The position numbers and the translations under genes are program-made. Below the pieces are notes generated by a model. It saw only the letters and a list, made by a program, of their open reading frames with translations, was not told where the DNA came from and made no database searches. Below are positions 1-7,484 of a stretch of 17,258 bases of DNA, in pieces. Every line of letters starts with the position of its first letter. Position 1 is the first letter of the stretch. The stretch covers positions 1 through 17,258 of the forward strand of contig CAZFNL010000102.1 of assembly GCA_964520615.1 (NCBI GenBank). Reading direction: 5' to 3'. This DNA comes from JAMCUI01 sp964520615 (GTDB taxonomy: Bacteria > Patescibacteriota > Microgenomatia > 2-02-FULL-39-11).

Positions 1-1
1 G

Positions 2-124
2 AGGAGGTTCTACTTAGGACACGAACTGACAAGAGGAATTGAGGCTTTCACAAGAAACGCATATCTGTCCTTGATTTCTTACTGTCTTAATAAATTCTAT
101 CTTGCTGGAATAAGGAGTTTTTAA
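2..124 (+). CDS. C-terminal tail of an unidentified protein (partial, left edge)
   Basis: One reading frame is open from the left edge to a TAA at 122-124, about 40 codons. The peptide contains GHELTRGIEAFTRN and ends in LAGIRSF. I do not recognise the family. The open stretch is only modestly longer than expected by chance in AT-rich DNA, so it may be non-coding. The rest of 125-177 is AT-rich and holds no gene I can support. Confidence 0.25.
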   Translation, partial: RRFYLGHELTRGIEAFTRNAYLSLISYCLNKFYLAGIRSF

Positions 125-209
125 TTATGGACCAGACTCATTAAAAATAAAAAGATGACTAATTATATTTATATAAAATGTCCGACTTCAGGAATATTCT
201 AAAATCTAC

Positions 210-215
210 TATAAT
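210..215 (+). promoter_or_regulatory. -10 box (TATAAT) for a near-leaderless galT mRNA
   Basis: A perfect TATAAT lies ten bases before the ATG at 226. A transcript would start around 221-223, only a few bases before that codon. The matching -35 position (187-192, TTCAGG) is weak. The site supports initiation at 226 rather than at the upstream in-frame ATG at 178. Confidence 0.4.
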
Positions 216-225
216 ATCCAAGAAT

Positions 226-1248
226 ATGACGCTATTCCAATCACATCGTAGATATAATCCCTTAAAGGATGAGTGGGTTTTAGTTTCACCACAGAGAACT
301 TCCCGCCCATGGAAAGGGAAACAGGAAAAAATCACAAAGGACAAGAAGCCAGAATATGATAATCAATGTTACCTTTGTCCAGGCAATAAAAGAGCTTCTG
401 GCCAAATAAACCCTCAATACCAAAACACATTTGTTTTTGACAATGACTTCCCTGCCATCACCAAGAGTAATCAATCAAAAATTCAGCAGGAGTCAGGAAT
501 ATTTTTTACAGAAAATGTAAACGGCGTGTGTCGCGTAGTCTGCTTCTCACCAAAACACAATTTGACTCTTGCTGAAATTCCCGAAAAGAAAATAGAAAGT
601 GTTATCAATACTTGGATAAAAGAGACAAAAACACTTAGTAAGATATATAAATGGGTACAGATATTTGAAAACAAGGGGGAAATGATGGGTTGTTCCAATC
701 TCCATCCGCATGGACAAATTTGGGCCGGTAACTTTATACCAACTGAAATTAGTAAAGAAGACGCGCAGCAAAAAAATTACTTTCAAAAGAAACAGTCTCC
801 TTTACTCGTTGATTATCTACAAGTAGAACAGTTAAAACAGGAACGGGTTGTTATAGAAAATAATAACTGGATTGTCTTGGTACCATTCTGGGCAACTTGG
901 CCGTATGAGATAATGATTATTCCTCAAAATCATCACCCAAACCTCATACAACTTTCGTCTAGTGAGATAATAGATTTAGCCAAAATAATGAAAAAAATTC
1001 TAGTTGCTTATGACAAATTATTTGACACATCAATGCCATATTCCATGGGATGGCATTTTGCACCGTTTTACGGGAAAAATAATAACCACTGGCAACTGCA
1101 TGCACATTATTACCCACCTCTACTTCGGTCAGCAGTGGTAAAAAAATTTATGGTTGGATATGAGATGCTTTCTGAAGCACAAAGAGATATCACTCCTGAA
1201 GAAGCTACAAAGAAATTGAAAAAACTGGTCAACCGCCGGTTACATTAA
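226..1248 (+). CDS. galT: galactose-1-phosphate uridylyltransferase
   Basis: Leloir-pathway enzyme of the HIT superfamily, which exchanges UMP between UDP-glucose and galactose-1-phosphate in the cytoplasm. Counting from the ATG at 226 (340 residues), a zinc-type CYLC pair is at residues 48-51. The active-site segment CSNLHPHGQIW carries the HPH triad at 160-162, whose second His is the family nucleophile. QLHAHYYPPLLRS near residue 290 is the C-terminal His-x-His motif. The N-terminal HRRYNPLKDEWVLVSP is the usual family start and begins just after the ATG at 226. The in-frame ATG at 178 adds 16 residues that look non-conserved and overlap a TATAAT box. The gene converges on galE, 48 bases away, so the two Leloir enzymes are neighbours on opposite strands. 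The family is clear; the start is less so. Confidence 0.93.
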   Translation: MTLFQSHRRYNPLKDEWVLVSPQRTSRPWKGKQEKITKDKKPEYDNQCYLCPGNKRASGQINPQYQNTFVFDNDFPAITKSNQSKIQQESGIFFTENVNGVCRVVCFSPKHNLTLAEIPEKKIESVINTWIKETKTLSKIYKWVQIFENKGEMMGCSNLHPHGQIWAGNFIPTEISKEDAQQKNYFQKKQSPLLVDYLQVEQLKQERVVIENNNWIVLVPFWATWPYEIMIIPQNHHPNLIQLSSSEIIDLAKIMKKILVAYDKLFDTSMPYSMGWHFAPFYGKNNNHWQLHAHYYPPLLRSAVVKKFMVGYEMLSEAQRDITPEEATKKLKKLVNRRLH

Positions 1249-1296
1249 TATAAAAGATATATTAGAAATCACCTACGAAGAAATGTTTATCTCGGA

Positions 1297-2277
1297 TTAG
1301 TATCCAAATTGATGATTTAGCTTCCATCTATAAGCACTTTCAATAATTTCATTCAAATTGGTAAATTTTGCTTTCCATCCAAGTTCCTTTCGAATCTTTT
1401 CTGAACTGGCAACAAGCACCGCCGGGTCACCTATTCTTCTGCCAGCAGGAACACAAGGAACCGGTTTACCAACTACACGCCCTACTGCTTCAATAACTTC
1501 TTTATTACTAAAACCATTCTGACTACCCAAATTATAAATCTTCTGCCATTGACCATTTTTAGTGATGAACTTAAGAGCGAGTAGATGCGCCCTGGCCAGA
1601 TCCGATACATGTATATAATCTCTGATGCATGTTCCATCTTTTGTGGGATAATCAAAACCAAAAAGTTGCAATTTTGCGCCTTTTTCCGTCACTGATTGCA
1701 AAGCTCTTGGGATGAGATGAGTTTCCGGAGAATGATCTTCTCCTAAATCTTTGGTCGCTCCGCAAGCATTAAAATAACGCAGAGCCACATAGCTTAAACC
1801 ATAAATTTTATGATACCAAGAAAGAGTATTTTCAACCAACAGTTTTGATGCTCCATACGCATTGGTTGGCCGCAAATCAGCATCTTCAGTAATAGGAATC
1901 CTTTTCGGATCTCCATACACAGCGGCTGTCGAAGAAAAAATAAACTTTCTCACTCCAACTGCTAACATAGCTTCCAGAAAAAGCAGTGTATTGATAGTAT
2001 TATTATGAAAATACTTTTCCGGCACTTTCATGCTTTCCCCGGCTTCAATAAAAGCAGCAAAATGCAAGATTGCGTCAATTTTGTATTTGCGTAATGTTTT
2101 CAGAACAAGCATATAATCTGATATATCACCTTTTACAAACACTGCATCTTTATGCACTGCCTTTTTATGTCCTTTAATGAGACTGTCATAAACCACAACT
2201 TTGTATCCCGCCTCAAGTAATTGCGAAGCGGTAACACTTCCTATATAACCCGCTCCTCCTGTAACTAAAATATTCAT
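1297..2277 (-). CDS. galE: UDP-glucose 4-epimerase
   Basis: Short-chain dehydrogenase/reductase enzyme interconverting UDP-glucose and UDP-galactose with bound NAD, 326 residues, a normal length. The N-terminal Rossmann motif GGAGYIGS is at 7-14. The SST segment is at 115-117, and the catalytic YGASK (Tyr141-x3-Lys145) follows. RYFNACGA and the later DYIHVSDLARAH are also characteristic. ATG start, with no convincing Shine-Dalgarno site. It lies 44 bases downstream of nadE on the same strand and is probably the last gene of the leftward run. Together with galT and the O-antigen-ligase-like gene it points to nucleotide-sugar supply for surface glycans. Substrate range (Gal versus GalNAc) cannot be decided here. 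Confidence 0.95.
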   Translation of the reverse strand: MNILVTGGAGYIGSVTASQLLEAGYKVVVYDSLIKGHKKAVHKDAVFVKGDISDYMLVLKTLRKYKIDAILHFAAFIEAGESMKVPEKYFHNNTINTLLFLEAMLAVGVRKFIFSSTAAVYGDPKRIPITEDADLRPTNAYGASKLLVENTLSWYHKIYGLSYVALRYFNACGATKDLGEDHSPETHLIPRALQSVTEKGAKLQLFGFDYPTKDGTCIRDYIHVSDLARAHLLALKFITKNGQWQKIYNLGSQNGFSNKEVIEAVGRVVGKPVPCVPAGRRIGDPAVLVASSEKIRKELGWKAKFTNLNEIIESAYRWKLNHQFGY

Positions 2278-2321
2278 CCTGTTAGATTATTAACATTTAT
2301 AATTTTCCCATGATCCAATCT

Positions 2322-3107
2322 TTAACACCATTTGTGGGATAAATTATGTTTGAATTCGTTTCTTTTTAATCTATCTATTACTTTATTTACTATCTCTAAT
2401 TGAATCCCTAATTGAACTATTTCTTCTACAGGCTCCTTCCTATCAATATATAAATGTAATATTTTGTCTGCCTCCTCGTACGTAAAACCAAATTCCTCCT
2501 CATCAGTCTGGCCTTGCCACATGCCAGCTGTAGGTGCTTTCTGTATAATTTTTTGCGGCAATTTCAGGTATCCTGCCAACTGCCGTACCTGAGTTTTATA
2601 AAGCTGCCTTAGCGGTTCCACGTCCGATGCTTCATCCCCATATCGGGTAAAATAGCCTAGTAAATACTCTGTCTTATTCTCAGTGCCCAAAACCAGAGAA
2701 TTATATTTTTTTGCCAGATCATAAAGCAAAATCATCCTTATTCTTACCATTATATTTCCCCTACGAAGCTCATCCATGACAGGATCAACCGCTATTATTT
2801 TATCTGCTGACGGCTTAATATCTAGCAAAATTATATTTTCCGTTGGAATCTTAAGTTCTCTTAAAATGAGTTTTGCATCCTCTAAATCCTCCCTATTCCA
2901 CCCTCCATAAGGGAAAAGCCCAACATAAATATTTTCCGCACCAAGAGCTTTTACACCCAAATAGAGAGATGCGGAAGAATCCACACCTCCAGACAAACCA
3001 ATCACAGCCTTCGTAAAACCGGCTTTATTGAAAGTGGTTTTTATAAAGGAAACAATCTCTTCAGAGGTTTTTGCTGGATTAATAGATAAATCAACCGGAT
3101 TTGACAT
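2322..3107 (-). CDS. nadE: NH3-dependent NAD+ synthetase
   Basis: Adenylates nicotinic acid adenine dinucleotide and amidates it to NAD+, the last step of NAD synthesis. The 261 residues are the synthetase domain alone. There is no N-terminal nitrilase/glutaminase domain, so ammonia would be the nitrogen donor unless a separate glutaminase exists. The PP-loop SGGVDSS is at residues 39-45. GTENKTEYLLGYFTRYGD and the KAPTAGMWQGQTDEEEFGF stretch are the family's nucleotide-binding and substrate segments. ATG start. It lies 19 bases downstream of nadD, so the two final NAD enzymes are very likely co-transcribed. Confidence 0.95.
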   Translation of the reverse strand: MSNPVDLSINPAKTSEEIVSFIKTTFNKAGFTKAVIGLSGGVDSSASLYLGVKALGAENIYVGLFPYGGWNREDLEDAKLILRELKIPTENIILLDIKPSADKIIAVDPVMDELRRGNIMVRIRMILLYDLAKKYNSLVLGTENKTEYLLGYFTRYGDEASDVEPLRQLYKTQVRQLAGYLKLPQKIIQKAPTAGMWQGQTDEEEFGFTYEEADKILHLYIDRKEPVEEIVQLGIQLEIVNKVIDRLKRNEFKHNLSHKWC

Positions 3108-3126
3108 GGAAACTATAAAGTTTGGT

Positions 3127-3687
3127 TTATTTATAAAGATTCTTCCTTTTTATATAGTCCTCTACCTCCGGAAATACAAGCCCGGAGATTGTCCTCCCCT
3201 GTTTTATCCTTTCTCTTATGATCGTCGAGGAAACGTTACTTAGCATTATATTCCCTTCCACCTTCTGAAAACCTGAAGGCAGGTTTTTGATAGGAAAATC
3301 CTTTCTGGGGAAAACAAGAAACTTTATCAATTGAGATAGTCTTTGATAATCCCGCCATCTGGTAAATTCAATGGTAATATCTGAACCAACAATCCAGAAA
3401 TATTTATTGTATGGATCTCTTACAAGTTCCTTTACAACATTTACCGTATAAGTAGTTTCTTCTTTAGCTATAGCAATCGTTGAGAGCTTTATTCTCCCGG
3501 TTTCCAGAAAATGAAGCATTTCTATTCTATCTGAGGCGGAAGCAATAATGGGCTTAAAGGCGTTTGAATAATCTGGCATTAGCCAAACTTGATCCACAAA
3601 ACCTGTATTCTCAAGTACCTGTTGAGCTGTCCAAAAATGCCAAATATGAGGCGGGTCAAATCTGCCCCCCAAAACTGCTATATTCAT
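3127..3687 (-). CDS. nadD: nicotinate-nucleotide adenylyltransferase
   Basis: Transfers AMP from ATP to nicotinate mononucleotide, giving the deamido-NAD that nadE amidates. The 186 residues match the family. The nucleotidyltransferase signature is GGRFDPPHIWH at residues 7-17, and the C-terminal SSTIIRERIKQG matches the SxTxxR motif. FWIVGSDI is the middle nucleotide-binding strand. The signature is slightly unusual: Trp sits where many relatives have Gly (HxGH), though both catalytic His residues are kept. ATG start. It lies eight bases below a small membrane-peptide gene and 19 bases above nadE. A pantetheine-phosphate adenylyltransferase shares the fold, but the nadE neighbour favours NadD. 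Confidence 0.92.
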   Translation of the reverse strand: MNIAVLGGRFDPPHIWHFWTAQQVLENTGFVDQVWLMPDYSNAFKPIIASASDRIEMLHFLETGRIKLSTIAIAKEETTYTVNVVKELVRDPYNKYFWIVGSDITIEFTRWRDYQRLSQLIKFLVFPRKDFPIKNLPSGFQKVEGNIMLSNVSSTIIRERIKQGRTISGLVFPEVEDYIKRKNLYK

Positions 3688-3695
3688 AAAAGAAA

Positions 3696-3908
3696 TTATT
3701 TCTTTGAAGTTTTAATATTTGTGAATATCTGGCTAAACCATTCAGTCAATCCAACTACAATTGGAAAAGACAAGGCTCCCTCACTCCCCACCCACTGACT
3801 GAAACTGTTACATGCTGGACAACTGTTTACCAAAGCATAAAAAATAAGATCCAGAAAAAGAGTCACTGGTAGTATAAAAATAAACAATAATACTCTATGT
3901 AACTTCAT
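3696..3908 (-). CDS. small membrane protein of unknown function
   Basis: A 70-residue ORF with an ATG start, eight bases upstream of nadD on the same strand. Residues 5-28 are strongly hydrophobic and form a likely membrane helix or signal anchor. A CPAC pair follows at about residues 30-33. A second moderately hydrophobic stretch (residues 45-63) leads to a Lys-rich tail. I recognise no family. Its position, tight spacing and membrane-like composition suggest a real gene of the nadD-nadE run. The Cys pair could bind metal or form a disulfide, but nothing in the sequence decides between them. Confidence 0.55.
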   Translation of the reverse strand: MKLHRVLLFIFILPVTLFLDLIFYALVNSCPACNSFSQWVGSEGALSFPIVVGLTEWFSQIFTNIKTSKK

Positions 3909-3985
3909 AGATAATCCAATACATGTCAGTTTAGCATTTTGGGCTAAAAAGACAACCCATAAAATATTCCTGAAATAGAAAAAGA

Positions 3986-5263
3986 TTAGACTTTACGAGG
4001 AATCAACGCAAGAGAAGTAAAAAGGGTAAAAATTAATTGACCTTGCTGCAAAGTAAAAAGATAATGGTCAAAAAATCCCAATAAAAAAAGGAGTATCTCA
4101 ATGGTTAAAACAATTAAACCTGATTTTATACTCCGATCTAATACCAAATCAATAAATAGCAAGAAAATGGCAAATCCTGTTAGACCAGTTTCTACCAAAA
4201 CTAATAGGTAAAAATTGTGGACGGGCTGTAAAAGATATATATCAGAATAGTTGTTTATAACTCTGTGCGCATGTACTACAAAATTGTTCAATCCTATACC
4301 AAGAAGCGGGTGTTGCAACGTTAAGATCAGCGCTGTTTTATCAAGGACTGCCCTTTGAGACCAACTCTGGCCACCAATAATTTTTTCTCCCTGAGGAAAA
4401 ACAAGAAGCGTAAAAACGGACAGAAACATTAGAATATAAAATAGAGATAATACCAGATTTTTATTTTTTAGGATGTTTAAAAGGTAAACACTTTTTCGCT
4501 GCATAACAACTAGAAAAAATCCCAAAAAAGTAATTATCCATGCTGCTCTGCTAAAAGTTAAAACTAAAGAAACAAAACCAAGCGCCAAAGCAAATAAAAA
4601 CCAATAGTAAACTCTCATCCCTACTTTCATCTTTTTTCTGTTAATAATTAAAAATAAAAACGCCGGTAGCAAAATAGCAAGAAAACCTCCTAAGACATTT
4701 GGGTGAGGAAAAGTGGCATATGACCGAAGCATAAGTTGCCCATTTAGGGAAAACGCCGCTATTCCTGGAGTATTGGAGCTAAACGTCCTTTCACCCAACC
4801 AGTAAAATAATCCTCCTACTGATTTCTGCGACACAAATTGCCAAACAGATAAAACCGATGAGTAAACTGCGCAAATCGAAAGAACAGACAATACTGATAA
4901 AAGTTTCGGTTTTAACCTATAAACAACATATCCTAAAAGAATAAATTCTGCGATTTTTACGGTCTTATAAACCGCAACCCATTTATTTGAAGCAATGACT
5001 ATACTATTAAAAAATAAATAAATGAGAACGGTTAGGACGAAAATCACCCAAGAGGAATACTTCCGTCGAAGCAAATTACGCCTATTTTCAATAATGTATA
5101 GGATTATGGTTAAAATAGTTAAAAAATCTGTGAAATAAAAGACTGGTACAAGATAATCGCTTATAACACCCGAAACAAGGGAAAAATTTGGGAAAAAGTG
5201 TCTGCCGAGTTGAGACGGTAAAAAAAGTAGAAGGATATAAAAAGAAACCAACGCCAAATTCAC
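3986..5263 (-). CDS. O-antigen ligase / Wzy-polymerase family membrane protein
   Basis: Polytopic inner-membrane protein of 425 residues with roughly ten or more hydrophobic helices. It matches the Wzy_C/O-antigen-ligase family, which joins or polymerises lipid-linked glycans on the outer face of the membrane. Landmarks are YATFPHPNVLGGFLA at about 182-196, LTFSRAAW at about 235-242, HPLLGIGLNNF at 318-328, and PVHNFYLLVLVETGL at 347-361, whose His is the family's usual functional residue. The start is GTG at 5261-5263. An overlapping out-of-frame ATG lies at 5263-5265. It sits 38 bases below jag and 77 bases above the 70-residue gene. The actual substrate (polysaccharide, lipid or glycoprotein) cannot be read from the sequence. 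Confidence 0.85.
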   Translation of the reverse strand: MNLALVSFYILLLFLPSQLGRHFFPNFSLVSGVISDYLVPVFYFTDFLTILTIILYIIENRRNLLRRKYSSWVIFVLTVLIYLFFNSIVIASNKWVAVYKTVKIAEFILLGYVVYRLKPKLLSVLSVLSICAVYSSVLSVWQFVSQKSVGGLFYWLGERTFSSNTPGIAAFSLNGQLMLRSYATFPHPNVLGGFLAILLPAFLFLIINRKKMKVGMRVYYWFLFALALGFVSLVLTFSRAAWIITFLGFFLVVMQRKSVYLLNILKNKNLVLSLFYILMFLSVFTLLVFPQGEKIIGGQSWSQRAVLDKTALILTLQHPLLGIGLNNFVVHAHRVINNYSDIYLLQPVHNFYLLVLVETGLTGFAIFLLFIDLVLDRSIKSGLIVLTIEILLFLLGFFDHYLFTLQQGQLIFTLFTSLALIPRKV

Positions 5264-5301
5264 ATCTATCCAATACTAACGAAGTTCTACTGATAGCTAA
5301 A

Positions 5302-5799
5302 TTAACCTTGCTGACGAGGTTTAATCGTTACTCTTCTTTCTTTTCCCTCGCCTGTCGATTCAGACATAATTTTGGGATTATCAGCAAGCATTATATGTAC
5401 AATTCTTCGTTCAAGTGGCGTAAGATAAGGCAGTGTAACTGGCTGTCCCATTGATTCAACCTCAGCAACAATTCTACCCACCATTTCTTTTATACTTTCC
5501 TCCCTTACTTTTCTATAATCTCCTACATCCAAAATCACCCTTATCCATTTACCCATCTTTTTATAAAGTACCACTCCCAAGATTAATTGAAGACTATTTA
5601 GAGTTTCTCCATGTCGACCAATAAGAAGTCCTGTTTCATTTGTTTGTATTACCACTTTGAAATGATTTGTTTCTTCGGAAGAATCGGACTTGTCCTCTTC
5701 CACGTCTACACTTCCCTCGATATGCAATCTGTCCATAAGTTCCAAAACAGTTGTCTTTATATCGCTTGTAAGTTTGACTTCTTTATCTTTTTTCTTCAT
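5302..5799 (-). CDS. jag: Jag/KhpB-type KH and R3H domain RNA-binding protein
   Basis: RNA-binding protein of the SpoIIIJ-associated (Jag) family, 165 residues. A KH domain with the GRHG loop (residues 61-64, within GLLIGRHGETL) is followed by an R3H domain. There, LTPLERRIVH gives the Arg131-x3-His135 signature, and ESTGEGKERRVTIKP closes the domain. The long Jag_N domain of Bacillus-type proteins is absent; the first 45 residues are a short charged segment. The ATG lies inside the last codons of yidC (17-base overlap), with a GGAG ribosome site seven bases before it in yidC coding sequence. This points to translational coupling with yidC. KhpB homologues act in RNA-based control of cell division and envelope genes; the role here is unknown. 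Confidence 0.93.
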   Translation of the reverse strand: MKKKDKEVKLTSDIKTTVLELMDRLHIEGSVDVEEDKSDSSEETNHFKVVIQTNETGLLIGRHGETLNSLQLILGVVLYKKMGKWIRVILDVGDYRKVREESIKEMVGRIVAEVESMGQPVTLPYLTPLERRIVHIMLADNPKIMSESTGEGKERRVTIKPRQQG

Positions 5800-6607
5800 T
5801 TTCTTTCTCCATGATTTTATTAAGCTGACGCTGCTGAATTATACCAAATATAGTAAAAGTGTTCCAATAAATGGATAAGCCGAGTGGAAAGGAGTAGGAA
5901 AAAAATCCAATCATAAGGGGCATCATTATTGCCATTTGTTTTTGCATCGCTGTTCCCATATCTTCTTTTTTTTCTTTATTCTTTTCATCCCCGACTTTTT
6001 TAAGTGCTACTTGTGGCGTCTTGGGAGTCATCATTCTTGTTTGAAGATACTGAAGAAGTGCCGTCACTACAGGCACGAAAAGCAACCATACCCCATATTT
6101 TGACCAGTCTGATGGTTTGTGGGCTAAATCCATACCGAAAAAAGATAAATTAATAGTGCTTATTTTCAAAAGCGGGGTATAAAGAACGCTGTTAATTTCC
6201 TTTGTCACTTGTACAAGATTGGCATTACTCAGTAGTTTAAAAAATAAGTTATACAAACCTAGAAGTATGGGCATTTGTATAAGAAGGGGAAGACAACCCG
6301 CTGCGGGGTTAATACCCGCCTCCTGGTAAAGCTTTAGTTGCTCTTGATGCAGCCTGTTTTTATCATCCCTATGTTTTTCAGAAAGCCTGTCAAGTTCAGG
6401 TTTGAGCTTGCTCAATTTATGGGCACTTTTCAATTGCGTCACCATAAGAGGATTAAGCACCACTCTAATAATGGCGGTAAGCACGATAAGAGCCAATCCG
6501 AAAGCTCCGGGAAGCTTGAAAAACAAAATCAATTTATAAACCGCCACAAGAGCATTCAGGATTGGTATTACCAGAAATGAATCAAAAGGATTGCCTGGAT
6601 TAAACAT
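5783..6607 (-). CDS. yidC: YidC/Oxa1-type membrane protein insertase
   Basis: Inserts and folds proteins in the cytoplasmic membrane, alone or with SecYEG. The 274-residue protein has five predicted membrane segments and no large periplasmic P1 domain, so it is the Gram-positive/organelle-type form. No signal-peptidase II Cys is visible. The hydrophilic-groove Arg is present at residue 48 (TAIIRVVLNPL). The charged cytoplasmic hairpin spans about 57-97. The family signature follows at 101-119 (PAAGCLPLLIQMPILLGLY). FSYSFPLGLSIYWNTF near residues 236-251 is the last membrane region, followed by a basic tail. ATG start with a modest AAGG site, three bases after yidD. Order and overlaps match the conserved rpmH operon. 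Confidence 0.96.
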   Translation of the reverse strand: MFNPGNPFDSFLVIPILNALVAVYKLILFFKLPGAFGLALIVLTAIIRVVLNPLMVTQLKSAHKLSKLKPELDRLSEKHRDDKNRLHQEQLKLYQEAGINPAAGCLPLLIQMPILLGLYNLFFKLLSNANLVQVTKEINSVLYTPLLKISTINLSFFGMDLAHKPSDWSKYGVWLLFVPVVTALLQYLQTRMMTPKTPQVALKKVGDEKNKEKKEDMGTAMQKQMAIMMPLMIGFFSYSFPLGLSIYWNTFTIFGIIQQRQLNKIMEKENEEKR

Positions 6608-6610
6608 AAA

Positions 6611-6835
6611 TTACCTTAAAGGATGATCTCCTCCCTTAAACAAGGGATTACAGTGTAAAATTCTTTTAACGCCTAAAATTAATCCTTTGATTGTACCATA
6701 CTTCCCTACAGCTTGATAAGTATACTCAGAACAAGTTGGTTGAAATCGGCAATCTCCTAGATAAACAACGCTCAAAATACCTTCTGAGATATATTTCTTA
6801 TATAGTGATAAAAGTTTTAGAGTAATTTTTTTCAT
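6611..6835 (-). CDS. yidD: membrane protein insertion efficiency factor YidD
   Basis: Small basic protein (74 residues from the ATG at 6833-6835) associated with YidC-dependent insertion. Family features are LLSLYKKYIS near the N-terminus, CRFQPTCSEYTYQA with Cys29 and Cys35, a third Cys at 62 (RILHCNP), and the closing GGDHPL. A TTG nine bases further upstream is also in frame. I chose the ATG because the extra residues are not conserved and because it starts one base after the rnpA stop (TAA-A-ATG), a typical coupled arrangement. Confidence 0.95.
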   Translation of the reverse strand: MKKITLKLLSLYKKYISEGILSVVYLGDCRFQPTCSEYTYQAVGKYGTIKGLILGVKRILHCNPLFKGGDHPLR

Positions 6836-6836
6836 T

Positions 6837-7178
6837 TTAGGCAATCAACCTTGATAAACGTAAAAGATTATATATTTCTTCGTTAATTAACTTACCTTCT
6901 TTTTTCGAAAAAATCCTTTTGGGCTTAACGAGAATGTCATAACCGTTAATAATTTTTTCCAGTTTTGAAATTAAAAATTGAGAAATCATTCTTTTTGTTC
7001 TATGCCTATAAACGCTTCTTTTGTCCAAATATTTAGGTACTGAAATGGAAAACCCGGAAGACTTATTACTTTCTTTTGTTTTTATAAAAAAAGTCAAGTT
7101 GTTAGAGTAAAACCTCTGGGGTTTCTGATTGTTTTTATTGAAATCACCGATAGTTAATCGGTGTATTTTGGGTAACAT
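6837..7178 (-). CDS. rnpA: ribonuclease P protein component
   Basis: Protein subunit of RNase P, which helps the catalytic RNA bind and cut the 5' leader of pre-tRNAs. It has 113 residues and is highly basic. The start MLPKIHRL matches the family. The conserved basic helix region appears as SVYRHRTKRMI (residues 55-65), a variant of the usual RNxIKR motif. YDILVKPKR forms the following strand. ATG start four bases after the rpmH stop; its own stop is one base before yidD. The sequence is divergent, but gene order makes the call secure. Confidence 0.92.
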   Translation of the reverse strand: MLPKIHRLTIGDFNKNNQKPQRFYSNNLTFFIKTKESNKSSGFSISVPKYLDKRSVYRHRTKRMISQFLISKLEKIINGYDILVKPKRIFSKKEGKLINEEIYNLLRLSRLIA

Positions 7179-7182
7179 GAGG

Positions 7183-7320
7183 TTAAACGCTGAGTTTTTT
7201 CCTACTTTTAGCTCTTCTTCGGGCCAAGACGTGACGGCCGTTTTTAGTCTTCATTTTACTGCGAAAACCGTGTACTTTAACCCTTCTTTTCTTTTTAGGT
7301 TGAAATGTTCTTTTGGTCAT
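7183..7320 (-). CDS. rpmH: 50S ribosomal protein L34
   Basis: Short ORF of 45 codons plus TAA. The peptide begins MTKRTFQPKKKRRVKVHGF and continues with KMKTKNGRHVLARRRAKSRKKLSV, the near-invariant L34 sequence; at 45 residues it is one longer than the common 44. The ATG at 7318-7320 is preceded by GGAG with a four-base spacer (7325-7328 on the complementary strand), one of the better ribosome sites in the window. First gene of the leftward rpmH-rnpA-yidD-yidC-jag operon and divergent from dnaA. Confidence 0.98.
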   Translation of the reverse strand: MTKRTFQPKKKRRVKVHGFRSKMKTKNGRHVLARRRAKSRKKLSV

Positions 7321-7342
7321 AATGCTCCATATAATATCATAT

Positions 7343-7371
7343 TTTACACTAAATATAAATCTTTAATCCAA
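7343..7371 (-). promoter_or_regulatory. candidate promoter of the rpmH operon
   Basis: Reading leftward, TTGGAT (complement of 7366-7371) and TGTAAA (complement of 7343-7348) are separated by 17 bases. Initiation would fall near 7336, leaving a leader of about 15 bases that contains the GGAG site. Both boxes match consensus at four of six positions. The region is AT-rich and other -10-like words exist, so the exact site is uncertain. Confidence 0.4.
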
Positions 7372-7441
7372 ATCTGTTCATGTTGTTAGCATTAAAACAG
7401 AATTTGCATAATTGTTTATAGAAAGTAGTAGTTAAAGCACC

Positions 7442-7470
7442 TTGACAATTGTGGATAACTTTTTTAGGAT
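7442..7470 (+). promoter_or_regulatory. dnaA promoter (TTGACA-17-TAGGAT)
   Basis: A perfect -35 TTGACA at 7442-7447 is followed after exactly 17 bases by TAGGAT at 7465-7470 (four of six matches to TATAAT). Transcription would start near 7477, giving a leader of roughly eight bases before the dnaA ATG at 7485. No Shine-Dalgarno site is well placed, as expected for a nearly leaderless mRNA. Confidence 0.6.
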
Positions 7471-7478
7471 GTGGATAT
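7450..7478 (-). promoter_or_regulatory. DnaA boxes in the dnaA promoter
   Basis: A perfect DnaA box (TTATCCACA on the complementary strand) occupies 7450-7458, between the -35 and -10 boxes. A one-mismatch copy (TGTGGATAT read on the plus strand) covers 7470-7478, across the last base of the -10 and the likely start point. The spacing is 20 bases, about two helical turns. DnaA binding here would block RNA polymerase, the usual DnaA autoregulation. Confidence 0.75.
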
Positions 7479-7484
7479 CTTTTT

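Noticed and set aside
21..33. 13-base match (CACGAACTGACAA) between the left edge and the leader of the PrgI-family gene on the other strand.
   Set aside because: A few matches of this length are expected by chance in 17 kb on two strands. The flanks do not match, so it is not an attachment-site pair.
127..144. Five-codon ORF after TAAGGAG upstream of galT.
   Set aside because: Too short to support, and out of the main galT context. The Shine-Dalgarno-like word lies inside the open frame at the left edge.
1246..1264. TAATATA / TATATTA inverted repeat between galT and galE as a terminator.
   Set aside because: The stem is made only of A-T pairs, overlaps the galT stop and has no T-tract, so it is unlikely to work as a terminator.
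3930..3948. TTTAGC / GCTAAA hairpin between the 70-residue gene and the O-antigen-ligase-like gene.
   Set aside because: Six-base stem with a seven-base loop, and no T-run on the 3' side in the direction of transcription.
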